Origin: Bacteroides nordii WAL 11050 = JCM 12987
Lineage (GTDB): Bacteria; Bacteroidota; Bacteroidia; Bacteroidales; Bacteroidaceae
Length of the DNA stretch: 64,000 nt
Direction of reading: 5' to 3'
NCBI GenBank assembly: GCA_000613465.1
Contig: BAJA01000033.1
Span: 1-64,000 of the forward strand
Below, piece by piece: positions 47,093-55,474 of this stretch. A program made the translations under genes and the position numbers. Under the pieces are notes generated by a model that searched no databases, was not told the DNA's origin, and saw only the letters and a list, made by a program, of their open reading frames with translations. The stretch's first letter is position 1. Every line of letters starts with the position of its first letter.

Positions 47093-50000
47093 ATGAAAAA
47101 ACAATTACTTCTCATCTCCGGGACACTGATGCTGACGGCAGCATTGCTCCCGGCATCTGTCTCTGCTGCAAACTGGACGGATGACAGTCAAAAACCAGAT
47201 ACCCTTTGGTATACGGAACATAAATCTGCGACAGAATATACATTAACGAAGCCTGAAGAGCTTGCCGGACTTTCTATTCTGGTGAATACATATAAGTATA
47301 CCTTCGATGGAAAAACGGTGAAGTTGGGTAATGATATCGATCTTACTGCAACAGTGGATGACGCACCGGTATTATGGACACCGATTGGTAACTATATCCG
47401 CAATAGAACAGAAATCTATTTCCAGGGTACTTTTGACGGACAAGGACACACCATTGACGGTGTAAATGTGAGTGGGGATGTGGATTGTTCCGGTTTCTTC
47501 GGTGCTCTCAACAAAGCTATTATACGCAATGTGACAATCGGTGAAAAGTCAAAGTTTACAACTACCAAAACGGTTGCCGTTGCCGGTGCTTTGGCAGCTT
47601 CCGTAATCGAAAGCCGCATCATCGGATGTACCAACCGGGGCGAAGTTTCTGTCATTAAAAACCAGAATATACATATTGGTGGACTGGTAGGAGCGGCACG
47701 TGCCAAATGCTACGTTGCTAATAGCCGGAACTATGGAAACATTGATAATGGCGGATATGTAGGAGGAATTTGCGGATATATTCAGGCGGACACTCTGGTG
47801 AACTGTGTGAACTACGGAGAGATTAAGGAAGCTTCCAACAAAGCAGGCGGACTTACCGGGTATGGCTATGGTGATTATCAGGTACTCAATTGCATCAATG
47901 CCGGAAAGGTAATCAATGGTGGCGGTATTATCGGACAGGCTGCCGGAGGAATGTCTGCCGCTGCATTGAAAGGACGAATGGCAAACTGTGTAAATCTGGG
48001 TGAAGTAAGCGGTACAGGACATAGTATCGTTATGACAACTACACATACTACCCTTATTCGTAATTATTCGATAGATAACGGGTTGTCTGCCGGAACCATT
48101 CCTTTTACCGTACTTACAGATGAGCAATTGAAAAGTGAGAAACTGGCAAAAGAACTGACTCTTGGTGCCGGTTACGAGAACCAACGTACCGGAGGAACAC
48201 TGGGTGCTGTTACATGGACATCTGTTGCAGGTGAATATGTGGCATTAGGTAATGATGCTGCTACTCAAACCTACCGGGTCAGTATAGTGCCTACTCTGTT
48301 GGGTGAACTATCTGCATCTCCTTTGGCTTCGGATGACGCAATGTCTCTTTACAGTGAAGCCGGTGCTCAGGTTGTTCTTGCCGTAACTGCTTATCAGGGA
48401 TACAATTTCTCCGGATTTAAATTGGGTGAAGAAGCCAAAACCGGTAATACATTTGCAATGCCTGCAGAAGATGTAAAGATAGAACTGCTCTTTAATGCAG
48501 GTACAGCCACCACATGGGCGGATATGGCACAACATGCTGTTGCTTCTACCGACTATAAACTGGATGGCACGGCCTATGAGGTATATACAGCTAAAGGGCT
48601 TGCTTATGTTGCATCTAAAGTGAATGCCGGAGAAACGAATATTGAAACGACTGTTAAGCTGATGTCTGATATTGATCTTGGTGTGAACAATGCGGCAGGT
48701 GAAACCTTATTATGGGTACCTATAGGAACTGAGACGAATAAGTTTGGTGGAATCTTTGATGGTAATGACTTTTCGATACAGAATATGTATATCAATGCCA
48801 CTATAAAATATGCCGGATTATTTGGATCTGCCAGTGGTGCTGAGATTAAGAATGTGAGTATTGCTGCCAATTGTAAGCTTTCTTCTACACAACAATATTT
48901 CGGTGCTGTGGCAGGAGGTATAAGCAATACTGTTATCACAAACTGTCACAATGCTGCTGCAATTGAAGCATCGGGAATGTACGTAGGTGGTATCGTTGGA
49001 GACGCTATTGGTGCACAAACAGTTATTTCTCTCTGTTCTAATACAGGTACTATTACTTCAACCAATATGATGGTAGGCGGTATTGCCGCACGCCTTGGTG
49101 ATAATAATGCCGTTTGTACAATATACAACTGTTTTAATACCGGTGCTCTTTCCGGTAAAGGAACAGTTGGAGGATTGGTTGCTATGTTGCAGTCACCTAC
49201 TGCAGGACCGGCGCGTAGTCTTATCGCTAATAGCTATAATACAGGTGTGATTACTTCTGCTGCAAATGCGGCCGGAGGTATTGTAGCCATGATCAATGCT
49301 TATTCTGAAGTAAAAAATTGTATTAACTCAGCTACAGTAACAACCGCTGTTAAGTATGCAGGTGGAATTGTAGGACAGAATACCAGTAAAGATAAGCCGG
49401 GTATTATTACACGCAGCTATTATCTGGAAAACACTGTTACTGCCGCTACAGATCTCAACTCAGAAGGAAATGCTCTTACTGAAACTGAAATGTATGGAAG
49501 TGCTATTGCTACCGAAATGTCTGGTTTTGCCGGATATCTGAATAATATTGAATTGACTACCTATCTGCAATGGACTTCTTCTAAAACATCCTGTCCTACT
49601 TTCGGTACAAAGAATACAGTATCGACTCCTGCCTATATATTTACAGTAGAAGAACCGGAGCATGGAACTTATACACTGACCAAGCCCGTTGCCGTACTTG
49701 CCAAAGATTCTGCTACTTTCTTCCTGAAGCGAAACATAGCAGTAGAATTAGCCGTTACACCGGACAACGGTTATGAGTTTGAAGCTTTACGTGTTAATGG
49801 CGTATTGCTGGCTGAAGGAGTGAAAACATTCCGTACTGCTGCCGAAAATACAACAGTTGAGATTGTTTTCCGTTCCACAGGAGGAACAGGCATTACGGAT
49901 ACGGATCTGTCAAAAGAAGTACAGGTTTGGGCAACCGATGCAACACTGCATATGATACTTGCCCAATCAGCTTCTGTTCTTGTCTCAACTATGGATGGAC

Positions 50001-50110
50001 GCATTGTCATGCGTGAGCAGATGCAGGAGGGTACTTATGAGTATGCTCTACCTCGTGGATTCTATATTGTGAAAGTAGAAAATACTTCTTATAAAGTTTA
50101 TGTGAGATAA
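47093..50110 (+). CDS. Large secreted GLUG-type repeat protein with sorting-like tail
   Basis: 1005 residues, signal peptide to about residue 25. Two similar blocks start with WTPIGNYIRN / WVPIGTETNKFGGIFDGNDF and contain GLUG-like repeats of the type GG-L/I-V/A-G-x(n)-N-C-x-N-x-G: IGGLVGAARAK, YVGGICGYIQ, AGGLTGYGYG, VGGIVGDAIG, VGGIAARLG. Between and after them are InlB/FIVAR-like repeat stretches with SPLASDDAMSLYSEAGAQVV. The tail (LHMILAQSASVLVSTMDGRI, YEYALPRGFYIVKVEN, VYVR) resembles the C-terminal sorting domain of the 39009 and 20403 proteins. Probably a surface adhesin of the island. Confidence 0.7.
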   Translation: MKKQLLLISGTLMLTAALLPASVSAANWTDDSQKPDTLWYTEHKSATEYTLTKPEELAGLSILVNTYKYTFDGKTVKLGNDIDLTATVDDAPVLWTPIGNYIRNRTEIYFQGTFDGQGHTIDGVNVSGDVDCSGFFGALNKAIIRNVTIGEKSKFTTTKTVAVAGALAASVIESRIIGCTNRGEVSVIKNQNIHIGGLVGAARAKCYVANSRNYGNIDNGGYVGGICGYIQADTLVNCVNYGEIKEASNKAGGLTGYGYGDYQVLNCINAGKVINGGGIIGQAAGGMSAAALKGRMANCVNLGEVSGTGHSIVMTTTHTTLIRNYSIDNGLSAGTIPFTVLTDEQLKSEKLAKELTLGAGYENQRTGGTLGAVTWTSVAGEYVALGNDAATQTYRVSIVPTLLGELSASPLASDDAMSLYSEAGAQVVLAVTAYQGYNFSGFKLGEEAKTGNTFAMPAEDVKIELLFNAGTATTWADMAQHAVASTDYKLDGTAYEVYTAKGLAYVASKVNAGETNIETTVKLMSDIDLGVNNAAGETLLWVPIGTETNKFGGIFDGNDFSIQNMYINATIKYAGLFGSASGAEIKNVSIAANCKLSSTQQYFGAVAGGISNTVITNCHNAAAIEASGMYVGGIVGDAIGAQTVISLCSNTGTITSTNMMVGGIAARLGDNNAVCTIYNCFNTGALSGKGTVGGLVAMLQSPTAGPARSLIANSYNTGVITSAANAAGGIVAMINAYSEVKNCINSATVTTAVKYAGGIVGQNTSKDKPGIITRSYYLENTVTAATDLNSEGNALTETEMYGSAIATEMSGFAGYLNNIELTTYLQWTSSKTSCPTFGTKNTVSTPAYIFTVEEPEHGTYTLTKPVAVLAKDSATFFLKRNIAVELAVTPDNGYEFEALRVNGVLLAEGVKTFRTAAENTTVEIVFRSTGGTGITDTDLSKEVQVWATDATLHMILAQSASVLVSTMDGRIVMREQMQEGTYEYALPRGFYIVKVENTSYKVYVR

Positions 50111-50134
50111 ATAGTTTTGTGTTTTTTATAGCAT

Positions 50135-50251
50135 ACGGATAAGACCGGATCAGATAAGGCGGATGACGACGGAGCAGATTTTTTCTTTGATTATCAATAA
50201 ACAAGATAAAAGATCCGTTGTCATTCGTTTTGTTTTATCCGTCTTATCCGT
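50135..50251. repeat. Long imperfect inverted repeat (~45-bp arms)
   Basis: Left arm ACGGATAAGACCGGATCAGA onward to 50179; right arm 50211-50251 reads on the complement as ACGGATAAGACGGATAAAAC onward. The arms match over most of their length and enclose a ~30-nt loop with a T-run. It lies 25 bp after the GLUG gene and could fold into a terminator-like or REP-like structure. Confidence 0.6.
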
Positions 50252-50431
50252 GTGTTATGAGACATAACGCAGCATTGATTCAATACCGCTTTCGTTGTTT
50301 TACCTAATTATGGGTACATCTATTGTCTTGTCTAAGTGGAGAATACCTATTTCGGGGTATTTATATCCATAGCAGGATGTGTAACTTTGCAGAGTTTATA
50401 ACATTCATTTACATATACTAAAACAAAAATA
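50252..50431. other. Intergenic region before the OB-fold lipoprotein
   Basis: 180 bp after the inverted repeat and before the next gene. No gene and no clear promoter could be assigned. Confidence 0.3.
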
Positions 50432-51031
50432 ATGAAAACCAGAAGAATTACTATTATTGCTGCTATTGCAGCCCTCGTTTTTGTAGGTACTTCCTGTGGA
50501 AACAAAACACAGAAAACTTCTCAGGAAGAAGTGACTACAGTAGAACAATCCGCCAACAGCGGTGCTCTCGAAATAGATAATCTGCTTGCCGATGCAGAAT
50601 CACTTGCCGGACAGGAGGTGACCGTGGAAGGAGTTTGTACACATATATGCAAGCATGGCGGTCGTAAAATCTTTCTGATGGGGAGTGATGATACACAAAC
50701 GATTCGTGTTGAAGGCGGTAGTGTCGGTAAGTTTGACCAGAAATGCGTTAATTCGATTGTTCGTGTCACCGGAACATTGAAAGAACAGCGTGTGGATGAA
50801 GCATATTTGCAAAATTGGGAGTCGCAACTTAAAGCTAAGGCTGCCGAGAAACATGGTGAAGGTGAAGCTGCTTGTAGTACAGAGAAGAAAGCCCGCGGTG
50901 AGACAGCCAATACCCCTGAAGCACGTATTGCTGATTTTCGTGCAAAGATAGCGGATCGTAAGGCTAAAACGGGAAAAGATTATTTGTCGTTCTATTTCCT
51001 TGAAGCATCCTCTTATGACATTCAAGGGTAA
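50432..51031 (+). CDS. OB-fold (tRNA-anti-like) lipoprotein with Cys-His motif
   Basis: 199 residues with lipobox VGTSCGNKT. Residues ~55-130 look like an OB-fold of the tRNA_anti-like type (QEVTVEGVCTHICKHGGRKI, IVRVTGTLKEQRVDEAYL). A C-T-H-I-C-K-H cluster could bind a metal or haem. The C-terminal third is charged and helical. It overlaps the PepSY gene by 17 bp, so the two are translationally coupled, supporting a shared role at the cell envelope, perhaps in handling metal or redox cofactors (inference). Confidence 0.6.
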   Translation: MKTRRITIIAAIAALVFVGTSCGNKTQKTSQEEVTTVEQSANSGALEIDNLLADAESLAGQEVTVEGVCTHICKHGGRKIFLMGSDDTQTIRVEGGSVGKFDQKCVNSIVRVTGTLKEQRVDEAYLQNWESQLKAKAAEKHGEGEAACSTEKKARGETANTPEARIADFRAKIADRKAKTGKDYLSFYFLEASSYDIQG

Positions 51032-51584
51032 TAATATCCGGAAGTGGAGTCGCGTTATACATCGCGACTTTTCTTTCTTTTTTTCAGGAATGTTATTGAT
51101 ATATGCTATATCCGGTATCGTGATGAATCACCGGGATACGATAAATCCCAATTATTCGGTAGAACGACGCGAATATACTGTTACTACCCCTCTGCCTCAA
51201 AAAGCAACCATGGATAAAACAGCGGTGCTTACTCTTCTGCAACCATTGGGCGAAGAAAAAAACTATACCAAGCATTACTTTCCCCAGCCGGAGATAATGA
51301 AGGTGTTCCTCAAAGGTGGATCTAACCTGCAGGTAAATGTACAGACAGGAACTGCCGTCTACGAATCTGTGACCCGTCGCCCCTTCTTGAGTGCTGTGGT
51401 CCGTCTTCACTATAACCCCGGACAGTGGTGGACTGTCTTTGCCGATATCTTTGCTGTTGGCCTTATCCTGATTACTGTTTCCGGTATCATCATGCTCAAA
51501 GGTAAAAAAGGAATTGCCGGGCGGGGAGGGATAGAGTTGGTAGCAGGAATACTTATTCCACTGGCATTTCTCTTCTTTTTCTAA
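51015..51584 (+). CDS. PepSY-associated membrane protein
   Basis: About 189 residues from the ATG at 51015 (an upstream TTG at 51000 is possible). It has an N-terminal membrane segment (FFSGMLLIYAISGIVMNHRD), a periplasmic stretch (YTKHYFPQPEIMKVFL, VQTGTAVYESVTRRP), then RLHYNPGQWWTVFADIFAVG and a second and third membrane helix. This is the PepSY_TM pattern found in ferric-reductase-like and siderophore-utilisation proteins of Bacteroidota (for example XusC). H-x-x-P-G-x-W and the two conserved His could bind haem. Its presence is the main hint that the island handles iron or a metal chelate. Overlaps the OB-fold gene. Confidence 0.8.
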   Translation: MTFKGNNIRKWSRVIHRDFSFFFSGMLLIYAISGIVMNHRDTINPNYSVERREYTVTTPLPQKATMDKTAVLTLLQPLGEEKNYTKHYFPQPEIMKVFLKGGSNLQVNVQTGTAVYESVTRRPFLSAVVRLHYNPGQWWTVFADIFAVGLILITVSGIIMLKGKKGIAGRGGIELVAGILIPLAFLFFF

Positions 51585-51614
51585 TCAGAATTTTATAGTA
51601 ATAATTACAAATAA

Positions 51615-52502
51615 ATGGAACCAATCATAGAATGTAACAACCTGACCCATTACTACGGCAAACGGTTAATATATGAAAATCTAACTTTTAGTGTACCTAA
51701 AGGGCGTATTCTCGGTCTGTTGGGGAAGAATGGTACAGGCAAAACCACTACTATTAATATTTTGAGTGGCTATCTGAAACCCCGTTCGGGAGAGTGCCGT
51801 ATTTTTGGACAGGATATTCAGACAATGGAACCTTCATTACGTCGCAATATCGGACTGCTGATTGAAGGTCATGTGCAATACCAGTTCATGACCATTACCC
51901 AAATAGAAAAATTTTATGCCGCCTTTTATCAGGGACAATGGAAAAAGGAAGCCTATTATGAGCTGATGAATAAGCTGCAAGTTGCTCCCGGACAACGTAT
52001 CTCACGTATGTCCTGCGGACAGCGTTCGCAGGTTGCTTTAGGGCTTATACTTGCTCAAAATCCAGAGTTGTTAGTACTCGATGATTTCTCTTTGGGACTC
52101 GATCCCGGTTATCGTCGTCTGTTTGTGGATTACCTGCGTGACTATGCCCGTGCCGAAAATAAAACCGTTTTTCTCACCTCCCATATTATACAAGATATGG
52201 AGCGGCTTATAGATGACTGCATTATGATGGACTATGGTAAGATTCTGATTCAGAAACCGGTTGGAGAATTACTTGATAAGGTACGCCGTTTTACATGGAC
52301 GGTACCGGAGGGATATACTTGCCCTTCTATAGAAAGGCTTTATCACCCTTCCGTGATACGTAATACGCTTGAAACATACTCGTTTCTTTCACCGGTTGAA
52401 GTAGAAAGTTTACTGAATGTAAAGGGAATACCTTTCACTGATGTTCATAGTGAACGTGTCAATTTGGAAGATGCTTTTATTGGACTGACTGGTAAATATT
52501 AA
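51615..52502 (+). CDS. ABC transporter ATP-binding protein
   Basis: 295 residues. Walker A is GLLGKNGTGKTT, the Q-loop and H-loop (TSHII) are present. The signature reads MSCGQRSQ rather than LSGGQ, and Walker B reads LLVLDDFSLGLDP, with Asp instead of the catalytic Glu. It pairs with the permease starting at the next base. ATPases of this type (CcmA/NosF-like) drive export or envelope remodelling rather than classical import. It sits 30 bp after the PepSY gene. Confidence 0.88.
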   Translation: MEPIIECNNLTHYYGKRLIYENLTFSVPKGRILGLLGKNGTGKTTTINILSGYLKPRSGECRIFGQDIQTMEPSLRRNIGLLIEGHVQYQFMTITQIEKFYAAFYQGQWKKEAYYELMNKLQVAPGQRISRMSCGQRSQVALGLILAQNPELLVLDDFSLGLDPGYRRLFVDYLRDYARAENKTVFLTSHIIQDMERLIDDCIMMDYGKILIQKPVGELLDKVRRFTWTVPEGYTCPSIERLYHPSVIRNTLETYSFLSPVEVESLLNVKGIPFTDVHSERVNLEDAFIGLTGKY

Positions 52503-53183
52503 ATGAAGAACATTATGAACGCTATATTTTATAAAGAATGGATCAAGACCCGCTGGTATCTGTTGCTGGCCGGAGTCGTTACACTGGGTTTTGCCGGATA
52601 CAGCATGTTGCGTATAAATCGGGTTGTAGAACTAAAAGGAGTAGAACATGTATGGGAAGTAATGTTGCAACGTGACGCGGTATTTGTAGATTTACTGCAA
52701 TATATACCATTGCTTGTCGGGTTACTACTGGCCGTGGTACAGTTTGTGCCCGAAATGCATCGTAAATGTCTCAAATTGACACTTCATTTACCCTATTCAC
52801 AACTGCGTATGGTAGCTTCTATGTTGTTTTATGGGTTATTATCACTGATCGTGTGTTTTGCACTCAATTTTCTGTTGATGGCTGTCTATCTGGAAAGTAT
52901 TCTTGCTTCCGAACTTGTGCGCCATATCTTACTTACAGCTGTTCCGTGGTATCTGGCAGGTGTTTCCGCCTATCTGCTTGTTTCCTGGGTCTGCCTTGAA
53001 CCGGCTTGGAAGCGTCGCATTCTGAATCTGATTATTACCGTATTGGTTTTGCGTGTGTTCTTTTTGTCTGCTACCCCCGAAGCGTATAACAGCTTCTTGC
53101 CCTGGCTTACCCTCTATACATTGTTAATAGCAGGTTTTTCATGGCTCTCTGTCATTCGCTTTAAGGAAGGGAAGCAAGACTAA
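52503..53183 (+). CDS. ABC-2-type permease
   Basis: 226 residues with six hydrophobic segments (starting at residues ~18, 62, 100, 135, 165 and 200). It starts at the first base after the stop of the ATPase gene, so they form one transporter. The weakly conserved sequence fits ABC-2 membrane proteins, including LLVGLLLAVVQFVPEMHRKC (a short cytosolic loop), and lacks any substrate-binding features. Cargo unknown. Confidence 0.75.
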   Translation: MKNIMNAIFYKEWIKTRWYLLLAGVVTLGFAGYSMLRINRVVELKGVEHVWEVMLQRDAVFVDLLQYIPLLVGLLLAVVQFVPEMHRKCLKLTLHLPYSQLRMVASMLFYGLLSLIVCFALNFLLMAVYLESILASELVRHILLTAVPWYLAGVSAYLLVSWVCLEPAWKRRILNLIITVLVLRVFFLSATPEAYNSFLPWLTLYTLLIAGFSWLSVIRFKEGKQD

Positions 53184-53252
53184 TACTATCCGTACAGGAA
53201 GATTCAGCTTCTCAAGATTAAAATCATATTTACTTTCATAAACTAATTGATA

Positions 53253-54313
53253 ATGAAACGTTTCAGCCAAATATTACTTTATGTGACCATTGTTTTGCTA
53301 CTGGTGTGGCAATTGCCTGGTGCTATAACTTCTTTACTTCCAAACCGGAGAAGACTCCTTTTACCCTGTATAGCTTTGTCATCGACGATTTTGCCATGAT
53401 GGGACAGGAAGGCGACAAGGGCATGGTTCGGCGTGATCTTTCGGGTAATACCTATACGCAGGCACAGTTTGACAGTATTTTGCCCATGTTTTATGTTCGT
53501 CAGCTAATGGCGGATGAACGATTTCCGGATACTATAAATGGAGTACCTGTAACTCCGCGGTTGGTACAAATGGAGAACTTTAATTTCCGTACTGTTCCTT
53601 CGGATATCAATGCTCCTCGTATCGGATTATACCCGTTACTGGAATCTATGTCCGGTCGTGTGGATCTGAAAATGCCCGGTGATGTATTTCGTATTACTGA
53701 TACCGGAATTGAGTTCGTCACTATTGCCTCCAATACTATTGACCATGAAAAGAGTAGTCGTTTCACGGAGGCGATGAAGAAGAAAGGCTTTGTTTTTCCG
53801 GCTCTTGAAATTTCGGGTAATCCCACTACACGTAAAGACTATGACGAAGGATACATGCTACTGGATGCCAACCGGCATTTATTTCACTTGAAACAAGTGA
53901 AAGACCGTCCTTATGTTCGGGCTGTGGATTTACCTGCCGGATTAGAGTTGAAGCATCTTTTTATCACTGAGTTTAAAAACCGTAAGACACTGGCTTTTAT
54001 GACGGATGTAAACAATACTCTTTATGTACTTAATAACAAGACATATGATGTAGTGAAAGTCGGCATTCCTGCTTTTAATCCTGAAGCAGATGCAATGACT
54101 GTTATGGGTAATATGTTTGACTGGACCATACGAATAACGAGACCTCATACAGAACTTTATTATGCGGTTGATGCCAATGATTACTCATTGATAAAAGTAA
54201 TGGAGTTACCAGCTTCCGAACTGTCAGTGGCAGAGAAGGTAGGAAAATATATCTTTCCGCTTCGTTTATCCTTTACTTCCGGTACTGATAAATACGTGCG
54301 TGCCCGTTTTTAA
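53253..54313 (+). CDS. DUF4857-like membrane-anchored protein, frameshifted
   Basis: About 353 residues if joined. ATG 53253 opens a membrane anchor (MKRFSQILLYVTIVLLLV). The intact frame begins only at a GTG (53306), so one base is missing near 53302: CTGGTTGTGGCA would give LLLVVAIAWCYNFFTSKPEKT. The rest is a periplasmic beta-rich domain (FTLYSFVIDDFAMMG, VTPRLVQMENFNFRTVP, YFRALEISGNPTTRKDYDEG approx. at 53800). It matches the DUF4857 family by memory, a protein usually found with this type of ABC pair. Its 3' end overlaps the convergent permease gene by 48 bp. Confidence 0.65.
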
Positions 54314-55474
54314 TTTCTCTTTATATACCCATACAGCCAGCCCGAAGTATACCACAGTCTGTACCCACAGCGTGATATATTCCGGGCGTATATCTGCCAT
54401 GTTTCCTCCCATAGAGTTTAGTTTTATAAAAGCAAGTGTGCCCGGTGCTGCCGGTATAATATAATGTGCCATTTTCCAATACCACGGCATTAACTCCATG
54501 GGATAGGATACTCCGGAGAGGAAAATCAATCCCACGGAGAAGAAAGCAATCATCAGCAGAGGGGCTTCTGAATCGGTAAACCAGCGTGAAGCTACCAGTC
54601 CGAAGAAACTTGTTGCCAGCAGATAGGGGATGAGCATGATTATAATATCCTTGCCACTGCCTATATTGGGAATACTAAAGAAATGAGGTAACAATCCCAG
54701 TAGAAAGAAAGCGAACAGAGCATACAGCATGCAATAGACAAATGTTTTTCCTGCAACGATACGTGCTGCAGTTTTCCATCCCGTTCCAAATGGGAGGTAG
54801 GCACGTATACCGCCTGTTTGATATTCATCTCCCGTCACCATACCAATAACCATTAGTAATGTCTGAAAGATAATGACCATCATTACCGCCGGAATAAGAT
54901 AAGAACCGTATCCTTCGGTATAGTTGTACAATGCTGTACCTGAGATATTGACAGGCTTTGCCATAGCTACAGCTATCAGGCCTTGCGGAGGTAGAAATAC
55001 GGTACCATCCGGGCGATAGGCATCATTAATGGCAAGCATCACCCGTGATGATGCTTCCTGTAGAGCTTCGTAATAAAGAAAGGCATCTGTAGTGGCATAG
55101 AGTGAGAATACGGCTTCTTCTCCTCGAAATACCCGATCTTCGAAGTTGTGTGGCAAATACAGAATACCTTGTATTTTTCCTTCCTTCATCCATTCCTGTG
55201 CCTCATGATAATCCATTGCCTGTGCATAGATTTCTATTTGTGGTGTGGCATTCAGCCAGCGTATGTATTGCCGGCTCAAACTACTGTGTGAATTATCTAC
55301 CACAGCAATAGGAGCTTTGGTAACAATGTTCGGGGCATACATATAGTTGTAGAGTAATCCGTATACAAAGATACCTCCCATCAGCACTAATAGCACGGCA
55401 TAACTGGTGCTAATAGCACGAAATTCGCGCGTGATAATAGATGACAGTTGTGAGAGTTTATTGGATGTTTTCAT
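54266..55474 (-). CDS. ABC-2-type permease (efflux operon, distal)
   Basis: 402 residues of the YhhJ/ABC-2 family: an N-terminal helix (LLVLMGGIFVYGLLYNYMY), a large periplasmic domain (IAVVDNSHSSLSRQYIRWL, WMKEGKIQGILYLPHNFE) and five C-terminal helices (VMMVIIFQTLLMVIGMVTGD, SGVSYPMELMPWYWKM). It forms an exporter with the adjacent permease and the HlyD and TolC proteins. It overlaps the upstream permease by 17 bp and the convergent DUF4857-like gene by 48 bp. No ATP-binding subunit is encoded in the operon. Intact. Confidence 0.85.
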   Translation of the reverse strand: MKTSNKLSQLSSIITREFRAISTSYAVLLVLMGGIFVYGLLYNYMYAPNIVTKAPIAVVDNSHSSLSRQYIRWLNATPQIEIYAQAMDYHEAQEWMKEGKIQGILYLPHNFEDRVFRGEEAVFSLYATTDAFLYYEALQEASSRVMLAINDAYRPDGTVFLPPQGLIAVAMAKPVNISGTALYNYTEGYGSYLIPAVMMVIIFQTLLMVIGMVTGDEYQTGGIRAYLPFGTGWKTAARIVAGKTFVYCMLYALFAFFLLGLLPHFFSIPNIGSGKDIIIMLIPYLLATSFFGLVASRWFTDSEAPLLMIAFFSVGLIFLSGVSYPMELMPWYWKMAHYIIPAAPGTLAFIKLNSMGGNMADIRPEYITLWVQTVVYFGLAVWVYKEKLKTGTHVFISTGSKG

